Assembly: GCA_020854055.1 (NCBI GenBank)
Contig: JADZGD010000017.1
Coordinates: 1 to 64,000 of the forward strand
Length of the DNA stretch: 64,000 bases
DNA from: Bryobacterales bacterium
GTDB lineage: Bacteria; Acidobacteriota; Terriglobia; Bryobacterales; Bryobacteraceae
Direction: 5' to 3'
Shown: in pieces, positions 1 to 9,048 of the stretch
Layout of the letters: each line of letters starts with the position of its first letter
How positions within the stretch are numbered: the stretch's first letter is position 1
Made by a program: the position numbers and the translations under genes
Notes under the pieces: model-generated
What the model was told of the DNA's origin: nothing
What the model saw: the letters and a program-made list of their open reading frames with translations, nothing else
Databases searched by the model: none

Positions 1-2106
1 GAGACGGGGGCCGACATCGCCGAAGTCCGTCGGATAAAAGCGCTTAACGCCCGAGCGGCCAGCGCCGGAACCGGCGAAGACCATGGCGCCGGGAAGCCCG
101 CCCGCGCCCGCGTTCGGCTTGGTGATATCCAGGTTCGAATACAATCCGTCCCGTGAATGCCAGCCGATCGGCACTTCATAGCGGATTCCATAATTGATGG
201 TCAGGCGTGGGGTAATTCTCCAGTTGTCCTGGAAGAAGCCCGCGTAGTAGCTGTAGCGGATCTGCCCGATGACCACCGGAAGGGTCGTCTGATTGGCCCT
301 GTCGGGAGCTCCCAGCAGGAGGCTGGCGAAGGCATTTCCGGTAGCGTTCTTGTTGGCCGGATCGGCGGTTTGGAACCGGCTGAAATAGTAGAACCCATTG
401 GTGCCGGCCCAATCGTCGCCGGTAGTCTGCAAGCGCCGGACATCGCCGCCAACCTTGAATTCATGCTTGCCGCGGACAATGCTCAACTGACCGGCCCACT
501 GGTAGGTGTAATTGAACTGGCCGCCATTGTCCACCTTGCCCTGGTTCATACCCCAGCCGGTGAGGTTGTCGGTATCGAAGTTGATTACCGGGGTGGCATC
601 GGATCTGCCGGTCAGTCCGGGGAAACCAAACTTGGAACCCCATCCACGCTGTTCGGGGTTGTTCCACCGCTGAATGGTCTCGCTCTCGCCGAAGGTAAGG
701 TGCAATAGCTTGGTCGGGCTGATCACCCAGTCGTAGTTACCGCGATAATCTTCGGGATACTGGCCGCTCAGCAGACCGTTACCAAGCGCGCCGGCAAACT
801 GCGAGGGCGCCGCGTCGGAATACGACCGGCGGGTCATAAAGAAGGCCACGCGGTGCTTATCGGTGAAAGAGTGATCGGCCTTGATGGTGTAAATATAGTC
901 GTCATGAACGGCGGCGCCGGTCAGGGTATAGTTCGATATGACACCACCGCCGGAGTTCGGATCGGGAATCACCGGGACGATGTTGGTGGAGATCCTGCTC
1001 CACCGGGACTTGGGAATCTGGTTGTTGGCGAATGGGGTCCGCGCGAGGACGCCGTTGGACAGCGCGGTGGTGGCCGGATCGAAGATTCCGTATGCCAACT
1101 CGCCGAAGTCGCCCTGCTTCATGCGCGTTGTGGGGACGGTCTCCCCCGTCGCGGAGACGGGCGTCGCCGGCCGGATATCTCGCGCATAGGTAAAGTAGAA
1201 GAAGGTCCGATTCCGTCCGTCGTACACTTTTGGAATCCAGACCGGTCCCCCGGCTGTGCCGCCCTGTTCATTCAGGCGCACTTTGGTGCGGAAACCCGGA
1301 GTCCGGCCACGAACCTGGTTGCTGGCCCAGCCGGCGGCTTCGAGCACGTCACGGCGCCAGTTCCAGAAAGCCGATGCGTGGATATCGTTGGTGCCAGACC
1401 GGGTGGTGAACATTTCCAAACCGCCGCCCAAACGCCCGTATTCAGGGTTGAAGGTGCCCGTTATGAGCTTCATTTCCTGGTAGGCTTCAAAGCCGGGGAA
1501 GTAGAAGTTCGTGCCGCCCGACTCGGGAATGGTAATGCTGGCGCCGTCGATGAAGATCTCCTTGGCGCGTCCATTGGAACCGTTGATACTCACTTCGGCG
1601 TTGGCATTCACGCCGGGCATGTACCCGACGAACGCTTCAGCCGAGCGGAGTCCACCGGTGTAGATGGGCAACGATTGGAGCACCTGCGGGCTGATGTTTT
1701 GCCCGCGCTCGGCGCTGGTGGTTTCAAGCAGCGGCGCTTCGGCCGTTACTTCGATCTTCTGCTGGACTTCGCCGACTTCCAACGTCAGATCGAGATCCTG
1801 ACGTTGTCCGACGCGGATTTCAACGCCGGTTCGAACGAGTTCCTTGAAACCCGGCTGCCGCACGGTTACCGAGTAGGGTCCGGGTGGAAGACTGGGAAAC
1901 ACGTACAACCCGGCATCGGTCGTTTGAGCCGGGTACTCACGACCCGTAGGCAGGTGGGTCGCCACAATTTTTGCGCCTGGAACTACGGCGCCGTTCGGGT
2001 CTTTCACAGTGCCCGACATAGAACCCGAGGTTGCCTGTGCGAAGATCGCGGCGCAGGCCAGGAAAGTAAGAAGCAGAATCCTTAAGCTCTGTGTTACTAG
2101 CCTCAT
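1..2106 (-). CDS. TonB-dependent receptor, Oar-like (3' end outside window)
   Basis: The minus strand is open from an ATG at 2106 to the left edge (702 codons, no stop), so the C-terminal part is missing. A signal peptide (residues 1-24, ending AIFAQA) is followed by a carboxypeptidase-regulatory Ig-like domain (about 28-110; GTVKDPNGAVVPGAKI and LPPGPYSV motifs), then a plug-like segment (EVTAEAPLLET, and GRLGGGLEMFTTRSGTN typical of the plug end), then outer-membrane barrel strands such as RTFFYFTYARD. The family makes 22-strand outer-membrane barrels that import oligosaccharides or siderophores with TonB energy; the substrate cannot be told. AAGGA lies 6 nt before the ATG. The gene appears monocistronic on its 5' side, with its own promoter. 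The family assignment is firm; the ligand is unknown. Confidence 0.9.
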   Translation of the reverse strand, partial: MRLVTQSLRILLLTFLACAAIFAQATSGSMSGTVKDPNGAVVPGAKIVATHLPTGREYPAQTTDAGLYVFPSLPPGPYSVTVRQPGFKELVRTGVEIRVGQRQDLDLTLEVGEVQQKIEVTAEAPLLETTSAERGQNISPQVLQSLPIYTGGLRSAEAFVGYMPGVNANAEVSINGSNGRAKEIFIDGASITIPESGGTNFYFPGFEAYQEMKLITGTFNPEYGRLGGGLEMFTTRSGTNDIHASAFWNWRRDVLEAAGWASNQVRGRTPGFRTKVRLNEQGGTAGGPVWIPKVYDGRNRTFFYFTYARDIRPATPVSATGETVPTTRMKQGDFGELAYGIFDPATTALSNGVLARTPFANNQIPKSRWSRISTNIVPVIPDPNSGGGVISNYTLTGAAVHDDYIYTIKADHSFTDKHRVAFFMTRRSYSDAAPSQFAGALGNGLLSGQYPEDYRGNYDWVISPTKLLHLTFGESETIQRWNNPEQRGWGSKFGFPGLTGRSDATPVINFDTDNLTGWGMNQGKVDNGGQFNYTYQWAGQLSIVRGKHEFKVGGDVRRLQTTGDDWAGTNGFYYFSRFQTADPANKNATGNAFASLLLGAPDRANQTTLPVVIGQIRYSYYAGFFQDNWRITPRLTINYGIRYEVPIGWHSRDGLYSNLDITKPNAGAGGLPGAMVFAGSGAGRSGVKRFYPTDFGDVGPRL

Positions 2107-2519
2107 TTGCATCCTTTCAGCTCTGGCTTCACAATGGCGGGCTCATTTCCCGCCCTCATTGCAAGCCAGCTAATCGCTACTCCGTACTCCAGGTGGATGG
2201 ATCATGTGTGGATTTCCCACACACCACCCGGAGACGCCGGTGAAGCAAAACTCTGCGACGATTCTACGGTGGGTTAGCACACTTGTCAACAGAAATGTGC
2301 TGTTAAAAACTGGAGGTTCACAGCGGTAACTTTTCCAAAAATCATAGACTTACAGGGACCGCGTCTCGATCGAGACAGGCGCTGTACGAAGGAGTTCGAC
2401 AGGTTGATGATTCTTCAGCGGCGCGACGAAGTTCCGGCGAGATGGATGCTACTGAAATACGAATTAGTTAATTTTGGCGTCACTGTATTACCACACGACT
2501 CGACGGGACGATAACCGGC
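2107..2519. other. Intergenic regulatory region with palindromes
   Basis: No gene is visible in these 413 bases. Besides the promoter at 2261-2289 there is a perfect 14-bp palindrome GTCTCGATCGAGAC at 2363-2376, about 75 bp upstream of the -35 box. Two hairpins fall in the predicted 5' UTR: TGTGTGG/CCACACA with a 5-nt loop (2205-2223) and GGCGGG/CCCGCC with a 7-nt loop (2136-2154). The second is about 30 nt upstream of the start codon. The palindrome is a candidate repressor or activator site, and the hairpins are candidate leader structures. None matches a riboswitch I recognise. Confidence 0.5.
2261..2289 (-). promoter_or_regulatory. sigma70 promoter of the TonB receptor
   Basis: On the minus strand TTGACA (2289-2284) is separated by exactly 17 nt from TAGAAT (2266-2261), giving a near-consensus housekeeping promoter. 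Transcription should begin near 2254, leaving a 5' UTR of about 148 nt before the ATG at 2106. An inverted repeat with arms AGCACA (2276-2281) and TGTGCT (2296-2301) brackets the -35 box and could be an operator. Confidence 0.7.
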
Positions 2520-4796
2520 TCAGTGCGTTGTTGGTACCCCAATGTAGTTATAGTACCGCCCCATCCAGTATGGTAATAACCAGAACACACCGCTACTCTC
2601 GGACATGCCGTTTTCACCCTGAGTAACGTTATATGGATTACCGTCCCAACGGATCAGGCCACGCTCGCTGACAGGCAGAATGCGGCTCAGTTGCGGGCGC
2701 TCAATGTCCGGACGGTGGACAAAACGCACATCCTCACGGCGGCGGTTGTCCACCGTCCACTGCACCAGGTCGAGCGGTTGCTCGCGCATCGCATCAACAC
2801 ACTCGGGGAGAGCAAAAGAGCGCGGATCCTGCGCGCCGCTAAGCGACGCCCAGGTGAAGTTGTAGTAGGAGCTGAGGTCATTGCGCATATCTCCGATCCA
2901 GAAATGCAGCGCTTCCCGGTAGACGGCCAGGATTCCCGGGTCTTTCTCGGTCATCACGCCGGGAAATGCCAGTGCCACCAGTTCGTGGTCGAAGTAAGTC
3001 CGCTCGGAGGGTTCCGTCGCCAGGGGACGCCGGGCCAGGCGATCGAACCGGTAGCGGTCGATCAGTTCCATATAGCGCTTACGGTACTTGCTATCGCCGG
3101 TAAGGTAGTAGGTCGTCTGTAGGTAGGACAACAATTCAAGGGCATTGGTCCAGCGCTCGGCACGCCAGTCCGGATGATGGAGCAGCCGCTCGGGTGTCCA
3201 GACGCCCCATAACGTGGGCGTGCCGTCGATATCACGCAGGGTGTAATTGCCGTCGATCAGGTAATCCATCAGACGGCGGATATGGTCGCGAACGGCCTGC
3301 CGGTCGCCGGCCTCGGCAGCGGCCAGGTTGTAGTACATCAGATAGCCGTAAAAATGGCCGGTGATCTCGTCCGAACTGGTGTCGCCCTTCCAAAGCCACT
3401 TGCCATCGGCGCTCGGGCGCCAGCGCTTCTCGACATTCTTGCTGCGCGGGTTCTGCACCTGGCGGTCGATGCGGTCCTCATCGGAAAGGGCCTGGTTCGG
3501 GTCATGAACCCTGGTCCAAGCCGCCGGAACCACGGTTCTGGCCACGAAGCCGCTGGTGCCGGTCACTTCCTGAAGGAACCGTAGCGCACGGAAGGCCTTG
3601 GCTGCGTTGGCCAGCGCCCGGGGATCGTGCGTGGCCGCATAGCGGAAGGACTCCATGGCCAGGTACATGCTGGTGTACTGGCCGTCGTTGTCGTCGTCCC
3701 GCGGCAGGAATTCGGACGTATCCCCCTGCCGCTTGAGGTTGCACTGTTCCACCAGGCCGGGCGGACGAACGTGACGCGCTTCGAGGATTTGCTGGTAATA
3801 CTCAGCCTTTTGGGCCAGGGTCATCTTCTTGCGATGAATGACGCTGAGTCCGGCGCCGGTGGCAACCCAGACATCGCCGTTGCGGCCAACCGCCAGGGCC
3901 AGCACGTCATCGGACGGCAGCCAGCGGCGGGAATGGCGCAGGCTCCATCGGCCATTCATGCGCCGCAAAGCGCCCAGCCGGGTGCCCATCCATATGGTGC
4001 CGTCCGGCTCTACTTCCAGGGCTCGCACCTGTTGATTGGGCATGCCATTGGAGGCGTCGAAGTGCCCGCTGCGGACCCCCTTGCGGTAGATATCCACTCC
4101 GGCGTCGCTCGCCAGCCAAACTGAGGCGTCGGGCGCCAGCTTGACGTCGAAAAGCGAGCCCGAAAGCAGTTGAGATTCATCGTGAAATTCGCGCATCGGC
4201 CCCTGTGCCGGCACGTAGTAGCCGCCCATCCGGGTGGCAACCCACAATCCTCCGCCGGCATCACGAGCGATGGCGCGAACGCCGCGGGCACCCTTCCATG
4301 GGCGGGAGGTCCAGCTTCCTGAGTTGCCTTCCAACTGCCAGAACCGCTGCTGGCCGGCAGCGATCACCGCCGCCTTATCGGCCCAGAGGGCGACGACCGG
4401 AGCATCAATCGCCACCACCTTTTGCTCACCCTCGCTACTGATGCGATATAGACCGTCCCAGGCTCCGGCCCAGACGGTCGTTTCCTTAGCCGCAAGCGCA
4501 TAGGTTGAACCGCGGTGCGGCTGACTCCAGGCCCCGCCAAGATAACGGAAGACCCCGGCCTTGGCTGCCAGCCACAAGGCGCCGTCCGGTGTTACCGCAA
4601 TCGCTCGCGCTTGCCTGGCGCCGGGTATATCCGGGTAGGCCACCTCGGTTCGATATTCCTGAACGAAAGGCGTGTCGGCGATGGCGGGAAAGGAGGCGGC
4701 AGCCGCCGGCATGCCGAAAAGCAGGAACAAAGTGGCGCCAACTCGCAGCGATGCTCCGAATCGTACGCCTGCGTTATTGATTTTGGATCGCAACAA
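2520..4796 (-). CDS. Exported Reg_prop beta-propeller protein with helical C-terminal domain
   Basis: A 758-residue secreted protein. Residues 1-34 form a signal peptide. About 55-330 hold at least five two-component-regulator-propeller repeats, recognisable by LWLAAKAGVF, LWVATRMGGYY, VWLASDAGVDIY, IWMGTRLGALR and VWVATGAGLS, each following a PDG-like turn. Residues 340-758 are mostly helical and may form an alpha/alpha barrel; I do not recognise that domain. There is no histidine kinase or output domain, so this is not a classical hybrid sensor. The start is TTG at 4796, chosen because GAGGA lies 5 nt upstream and the signal peptide begins there. It sits 58 nt downstream of a Kelch protein, probably as the last gene of the same operon. 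A role in binding or cleaving extracellular glycans is inference. Confidence 0.75.
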   Translation of the reverse strand: MLRSKINNAGVRFGASLRVGATLFLLFGMPAAAASFPAIADTPFVQEYRTEVAYPDIPGARQARAIAVTPDGALWLAAKAGVFRYLGGAWSQPHRGSTYALAAKETTVWAGAWDGLYRISSEGEQKVVAIDAPVVALWADKAAVIAAGQQRFWQLEGNSGSWTSRPWKGARGVRAIARDAGGGLWVATRMGGYYVPAQGPMREFHDESQLLSGSLFDVKLAPDASVWLASDAGVDIYRKGVRSGHFDASNGMPNQQVRALEVEPDGTIWMGTRLGALRRMNGRWSLRHSRRWLPSDDVLALAVGRNGDVWVATGAGLSVIHRKKMTLAQKAEYYQQILEARHVRPPGLVEQCNLKRQGDTSEFLPRDDDNDGQYTSMYLAMESFRYAATHDPRALANAAKAFRALRFLQEVTGTSGFVARTVVPAAWTRVHDPNQALSDEDRIDRQVQNPRSKNVEKRWRPSADGKWLWKGDTSSDEITGHFYGYLMYYNLAAAEAGDRQAVRDHIRRLMDYLIDGNYTLRDIDGTPTLWGVWTPERLLHHPDWRAERWTNALELLSYLQTTYYLTGDSKYRKRYMELIDRYRFDRLARRPLATEPSERTYFDHELVALAFPGVMTEKDPGILAVYREALHFWIGDMRNDLSSYYNFTWASLSGAQDPRSFALPECVDAMREQPLDLVQWTVDNRRREDVRFVHRPDIERPQLSRILPVSERGLIRWDGNPYNVTQGENGMSESSGVFWLLPYWMGRYYNYIGVPTTH

Positions 4797-4854
4797 ATGA
4801 TTCCTCTATTTCGCCCAAATTTCTATGAAATTCCGTATCCACGGCAGGAACTTT

Positions 4855-5835
4855 TTATCGAAAATTTTTGCTTTCGCCGCCGGTCGAATGAGCTACCAGC
4901 GTCCAGGCTGCCCGCACCCGGGGAGCCGGCTCACCCCCAACGAAGACGATCCGGGTTCCGGTAACCGCGAGCCGGCCATCGGCGACCGCGTGGGCGAGAC
5001 TGGGACCTTCGCGAAAAGAATCGGTCCGGGTGGAGTAGAACCAGGTGCGCGACAGGAAGTCCGTGCTGTATCCGCCGGCTAGTAAAATCTCAGATCCACC
5101 ACCGGCTCCAGCTAGCGCCCGGTTCGGTTGGGGCAAATCGTGCAGACGCTGCCACTTCTTCGTTGCAAGATCGAAGCGGTAGGCATCGGCCAGATTCCGA
5201 ACCGAGTCTGCCCTTTCCGCCGCCGCCCCTCCGAACACGAACAGGCTGTCGTTGTCAGCCACCATGGCAAAAAGAAAGCGTCCTGGCCCAGGGATGGGTG
5301 GGAGCGCGCGCCAGCGAGCGGCGGTATTGGTAAGATCGAACTCCCAAAAGGTGGCCGAAGCGGTCTGATACTTGCTGCCGTCAGTGAGCCCGCCGGCCAG
5401 GAAGATGCGCGAGCCCGCGCGGGCCGCACCGGCGTAGGCCCGCGGTCCGGGAAGCGTCATCTCCGGCGCCGGACGCCAAGCGCCGCCGATCCAGACCAGC
5501 ACGTCGTCAAGCGCTATCCCGCCGCGAACGCCGCCCAGCAGGTAGAGCGCTTCGCCGGTAGCAACGGTGGCTGCATCCGAACGTGGGGCGGGGAGCGGCG
5601 GGGCCTCTGTCCAGGTGAGCGTTTGTGGATCGAACCAGTCGGCGCGCCGGGACCATCGCTTCTGTCCCTGTTCCCAATGAGAGCCGCCCGCCACCAGCAC
5701 CCGGCCGCCCAGAACCGCAACCTGAAGGCCGCCTCGCGGCAACGGCATGTCGGGAGCGGATTTCCATTCGCCAATGCCGGCGAGCAGAGCCCCGGTGGCG
5801 AGAAGCGAGGCAAGAGAGGTTGGAACTGTTCCCAT
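4855..5835 (-). CDS. Exported Kelch-repeat beta-propeller protein
   Basis: 326 residues. A short hydrophobic N-terminus (SLASLLATGALLAG) suggests export. Six Kelch blades are visible by their double-glycine strands: VLVAGGSHW, LYLLGGVRG, IFLAGGLTDG, LFVFGGAAAE, ILLAGGYST and IVFVGGEP, the right number for one closed six-bladed propeller. Relatives include galactose-oxidase-type propellers and the sialic-acid epimerase NanM, but I see no copper-radical or epimerase signature, so function stays open. The gene begins 7 nt after the phosphomannomutase gene ends (AGGA lies about 9 nt before its ATG) and precedes the Reg_prop gene, so a three-gene transcript is likely. Confidence 0.8.
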   Translation of the reverse strand: MGTVPTSLASLLATGALLAGIGEWKSAPDMPLPRGGLQVAVLGGRVLVAGGSHWEQGQKRWSRRADWFDPQTLTWTEAPPLPAPRSDAATVATGEALYLLGGVRGGIALDDVLVWIGGAWRPAPEMTLPGPRAYAGAARAGSRIFLAGGLTDGSKYQTASATFWEFDLTNTAARWRALPPIPGPGRFLFAMVADNDSLFVFGGAAAERADSVRNLADAYRFDLATKKWQRLHDLPQPNRALAGAGGGSEILLAGGYSTDFLSRTWFYSTRTDSFREGPSLAHAVADGRLAVTGTRIVFVGGEPAPRVRAAWTLVAHSTGGESKNFR

Positions 5836-5842
5836 GGCCGTC

Positions 5843-7204
5843 CTATAAGAAGTGTTGCGCCTGCACTTGTTCCGTTACTGACGCGACCTCGCCCCGGTAC
5901 CGCTCGAGCAGTTCCCGCGTGGAGGCCTCGAAGCGCATTACGAGCACCGGCTGCGTGTTGGATGCCCGCACCAGGCCCCAGCCTTCGGGAAACAGGACGC
6001 GAACGCCGTCCACGTCGACCACCGGGTAGATGCGCTTGAAATGCTCCGCCACTTGCGCCACCACATCGAACTTGAGCTCGTCGGGGCAATCGAGGCGCAA
6101 TTCCGGGGTGACTACCATCTTCGGTATCCCCTCCAGTTGCGCCGAGAGCGGGCGCCTGGAGGCGGCGACGATCTCGATCAGGCGGCAGGCGGCATAGAGG
6201 GCGTCGTCATATCCGTAGTAGCGGTCGGCGAAGAAGATGTGGCCGCTCATCTCACCGGCCAGCTCGGCGTGCACCTGCTTCATTTTCGCCTTGATCAGCG
6301 AGTGGCCGGTCTTGTACATGATGGCCCTGCCGCCCAGCCGGTTGAGTTCGTCGTACATCACCTGGGAGCACTTTACCTCGCCGATGAACGTGGCTCCGGG
6401 CTTCCGGCTGAGGATTTCGCGGCCGTAGATCAGCATGAGCTGATCGCCCCAGACGATGGCGCCGGTTTCATCCACCGCGCCGATGCGGTCCGAATCGCCG
6501 TCGAACGCGATGCCGAGTTCCGCCTTCCGGCGCCGGACCTCGGCCACCAGGGCCTGCAAATTTTCGGGAACGGTCGGGTCCGGGTGATGGTTGGGGAAGT
6601 TACCGTCCATCTCGAAAAACAGTTCCGTGGCATCCAGGCCGAGTCGTTCGATCAGGCGGCGCATGGTGGGCCCGGCGACGCCGTTGCCGGCGTCGAAAAC
6701 CACCTTTACCGGCCGGGTAAACCGGAATTGCCGCGAGATTTCGTCCACATACGGAGTGATGGGGTCAAACCGTTCTTCAATTCCCTGGCCGGTAGCGAAC
6801 TCTCCCGACTCGATGATGCGGCGTACCTGCTGGATCTGATCGCCGAAGATGGTAGAACCGCCGGCCATGATCTTGAAGCCGTTGTACTCGGGCGGGTTGT
6901 GGCTTCCGGTGATCATGATGCCGGCGCCGGCCCTCCGGTGGATCACCGAGTAGTAGAGCAGCGGGGTGGGCACCACACCGATGTCCGTAACGTCAATCCC
7001 AGCCGATCGCAGTCCCGAGGCTAGCGCGTCGCGCAAGCGAGACGAACTGAGGCGGGTATCGCGTCCCACATGAACGCCGGAAATGCCCTGTTGCCTTAGA
7101 AGCGTGCCAGCGCCACGGCCCAGCTCCTGCACGTCCGGAGTGGTCAACTCCGAATCGGCAATGCCTCGAATGTCGTACTCACGAAAGAGCTTCGGCTGCA
7201 ACAT
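5843..7204 (-). CDS. Phosphomannomutase/phosphoglucomutase
   Basis: 453 residues, normal for the alpha-D-phosphohexomutase family, which moves phosphate between C6 and C1 of mannose or glucose and supplies GDP-mannose or UDP/dTDP-glucose precursors in the cytoplasm. All four signature loops are present: the phosphoserine loop TGSHNP (Ser101), the magnesium loop DGDSDR (235-240), the sugar-specificity loop GEMSGH (317-322) and the phosphate-binding RASNTQP (413-419). GEMSGH is usual for dual PMM/PGM enzymes such as AlgC. The start overlaps the 3' end of the upstream glycosylase gene by 26 bp. It could feed the nucleotide-sugar genes around 13.4-14.7 kb. Confidence 0.93.
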   Translation of the reverse strand: MLQPKLFREYDIRGIADSELTTPDVQELGRGAGTLLRQQGISGVHVGRDTRLSSSRLRDALASGLRSAGIDVTDIGVVPTPLLYYSVIHRRAGAGIMITGSHNPPEYNGFKIMAGGSTIFGDQIQQVRRIIESGEFATGQGIEERFDPITPYVDEISRQFRFTRPVKVVFDAGNGVAGPTMRRLIERLGLDATELFFEMDGNFPNHHPDPTVPENLQALVAEVRRRKAELGIAFDGDSDRIGAVDETGAIVWGDQLMLIYGREILSRKPGATFIGEVKCSQVMYDELNRLGGRAIMYKTGHSLIKAKMKQVHAELAGEMSGHIFFADRYYGYDDALYAACRLIEIVAASRRPLSAQLEGIPKMVVTPELRLDCPDELKFDVVAQVAEHFKRIYPVVDVDGVRVLFPEGWGLVRASNTQPVLVMRFEASTRELLERYRGEVASVTEQVQAQHFL

Positions 7205-7859
7205 GATCCGACCATAACACAGGCCCGCGGGGCGTACTCACGAACCGGCTGCCGGCAATCAGAAAGCGTAGCGGCCAGTCGGCGCTACGCGAGACGCCAA
7301 TGCGCGGGGTCACCTCAATTTCGAAGAGTTCCGGCCGGCGGGGATAGCGGACGCTGAAGAGTCCGCGAGTGATATCGACGCCGTTCAGCCGGCGAGTTAT
7401 ATCGAGCGCCTGGGTCAGTTTCCCGGGCCCCGAGGCAAGCTGCTCCGGACGGCGGGCGCCCGGCCGGTGGACGCGCATCTGTTCCAGGCCGCAGAGCGGC
7501 TCAAGCGCCCGAATCAGGACACAACCCGCCCGGCCGTCGGGATCGGTTACCAGGTTCAGGCACTCATACATCCCGTAAATGAAGTAAACATAGGCATGTC
7601 CTGGCGGACCGAAGATCACTCGGGTTCGTTTTGTCAAACCGCGTGAGGCGTGCGAGGCCGGATCGGTCTCTCCCAGATAGGCCTCGGTTTCGACGATCCG
7701 TGCCGCCATGCGGCCATGGACGATAACCGCGCCAAGAACGTCGGGCGCCACCTCGAGGGCCGGGCGGGCGTAAAAACTGCGCGGCAACAGCCGGGTCTCC
7801 CGCACCAGGCGCGAAAAGGCCACCCCGTCGGCCCAGGGCCGGTTTGCAGATTTCTTCAC
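7179..7859 (-). CDS. 3-methyladenine DNA glycosylase (AAG/MPG family)
   Basis: 226 residues. It removes alkylated purines from DNA as the first step of base-excision repair. The AAG fold is clear: RSFYARPALEVA at the start, the catalytic ETEAY segment with Glu59 and the conserved His70 (both match human AAG Glu125/His136 spacing), and FGPPGHAYVYFIYGMYECLN carrying the DNA-intercalating and Asn positions. The start is GTG at 7859 with GGGAG very close upstream; a TTG further in, before PRSFYARP, is an alternative. It diverges from thpR with only 38 bp between them. The overlap with the mutase gene implies co-transcription rather than a functional link. Confidence 0.92.
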   Translation of the reverse strand: MKKSANRPWADGVAFSRLVRETRLLPRSFYARPALEVAPDVLGAVIVHGRMAARIVETEAYLGETDPASHASRGLTKRTRVIFGPPGHAYVYFIYGMYECLNLVTDPDGRAGCVLIRALEPLCGLEQMRVHRPGARRPEQLASGPGKLTQALDITRRLNGVDITRGLFSVRYPRRPELFEIEVTPRIGVSRSADWPLRFLIAGSRFVSTPRGPVLWSDHVAAEALS

Positions 7860-7897
7860 ACTCCCTTACGCTAGGAGGTTAACACGTCCCCGAACGT

Positions 7898-8446
7898 ATG
7901 CGGCTCTTTGTTGGTCTCGACATTCCGGCGCCGGTCACAAGCAGCCTGGAGCGTCTGGTCAATCAGTTACGGCCTACGGCCCGGATCAACTGGAGTCCCA
8001 CGGCAAATCTGCACATCACGATCAAGTTTATCGGGGAGTGGCCCGGGCAGCGGCTTGATGAGATGCGCCAGGTGCTGGGGGCGATTCCTCGTCCGGGAGC
8101 GTGCGAGATCGAGGTCCGCGGCCTTGGCTGGTTTCCCAACCCGCACCGGCCGAAGGTATTTTTTGCCGCCGTCCAGGTGCCGGCCGGTTTAATTGAATTG
8201 GCTTCGGCGGCCGACCGGGCAACGGCGGGATTGGGCGTGCCGTTGGAGACGCGGCCCTATTCGCCCCACCTGACCCTGGGACGCATCAAGGCCGGGGCGG
8301 AGGTGAACGGTCTGAGGCAGGCCGTCGCCGTGATGCCGGAGCCGCAGTTGGGCCGGTTCACGGCCGAGCGCTTCTTCCTCTACCAGAGTGAGTTGCTCCC
8401 CACCGGATCCATCTACCATAAACTCGCCGAGTTCCCTTTGACATGA
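7898..8446 (+). CDS. thpR: RNA 2',3'-cyclic phosphodiesterase
   Basis: 182 residues, the usual size for the LigT/ThpR branch of the 2H phosphoesterases, which open 2',3'-cyclic phosphates on RNA ends. Both catalytic HxTx tetrapeptides are present: HITI (His39, Thr41) and HLTL (His124, Thr126). No other start is available because an in-frame TAA lies 15 nt upstream of the ATG; an AGGAGG at 7872-7877 is about 20 nt away, too far for an ordinary ribosome site. The stop overlaps the plsY start by 4 bp, so it is the first gene of a thpR-plsY-gpsA operon. Confidence 0.92.
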   Translation: MRLFVGLDIPAPVTSSLERLVNQLRPTARINWSPTANLHITIKFIGEWPGQRLDEMRQVLGAIPRPGACEIEVRGLGWFPNPHRPKVFFAAVQVPAGLIELASAADRATAGLGVPLETRPYSPHLTLGRIKAGAEVNGLRQAVAVMPEPQLGRFTAERFFLYQSELLPTGSIYHKLAEFPLT

Positions 8447-9048
8447 CTCTCGCGCTGGTCATTCTGTCTTCTTACTTAATTGGCGGAATTCCGTTCGGCT
8501 ACTTGCTGGTGAAGCTCAAGACCGGTGGCGACATTCGCCGGTTCGGCAGCGGCAACATAGGCGCCACCAATGTTTTACGCACGTCCGGGCGCGCGGTGGG
8601 TGTGCTTACGCTGCTGCTGGATATCGGTAAGGGATTCCTGGCGGTCTGGCTGGCAGATGCGGTTCTTCACGCCAATCCTGCGCAGATGGCGGCGGCAGCG
8701 GTATCGGTAATGCTGGGGCATGCCTTCCCCATCTTCCTGAAATTCCGCGGAGGAAAAGCCGTGGCCAGCTTTCTGGGAGCGTTCCTCTATCTGACGCCGT
8801 TGCCGCTGGCCATTATTCTGATCGCGTTTCTGGCGGCGGTGGCAGTGACCCGCTACATCTCGCTCGGCTCGATTATCGCAGCCGGTTTGTTTCCTATTGT
8901 GGTTTACGTCACCTTACGGCCGGATCCGGCCGTAATCGCGGCCTCCGTCTTCGCCGGGCTCTTTATCATCTGGCGGCACCGTAGCAACATCGAGCGACTG
9001 TGTAGTCACGCCGAACACAGGTTCTCATTTGGAGGAAAAGCCCGATGA
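8443..9048 (+). CDS. plsY: Acyl-phosphate:glycerol-3-phosphate acyltransferase
   Basis: 201-residue inner-membrane protein that transfers an acyl group from acyl-phosphate to sn-glycerol-3-phosphate, the first acylation of phospholipid synthesis. The three PlsY motifs are seen: SYLIGGIPFGYL at the N-terminus, GSGNIGATNVLR (acyl-phosphate loop) and GHAFPIFLKFRGGKAVA (G3P site), separated by hydrophobic segments that make about five membrane helices. It overlaps thpR and gpsA by 4 bp each (ATGA), so translation is probably coupled. Placement next to gpsA puts G3P supply and G3P acylation in one operon. Confidence 0.96.
   Translation: MTLALVILSSYLIGGIPFGYLLVKLKTGGDIRRFGSGNIGATNVLRTSGRAVGVLTLLLDIGKGFLAVWLADAVLHANPAQMAAAAVSVMLGHAFPIFLKFRGGKAVASFLGAFLYLTPLPLAIILIAFLAAVAVTRYISLGSIIAAGLFPIVVYVTLRPDPAVIAASVFAGLFIIWRHRSNIERLCSHAEHRFSFGGKAR

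Noticed and set aside
853-2085. Plus-strand open frame of 410 codons opposite the first TonB receptor
   Set aside because: The minus strand reads a signal peptide, regulatory domain and plug with family motifs; the plus frame shows none.
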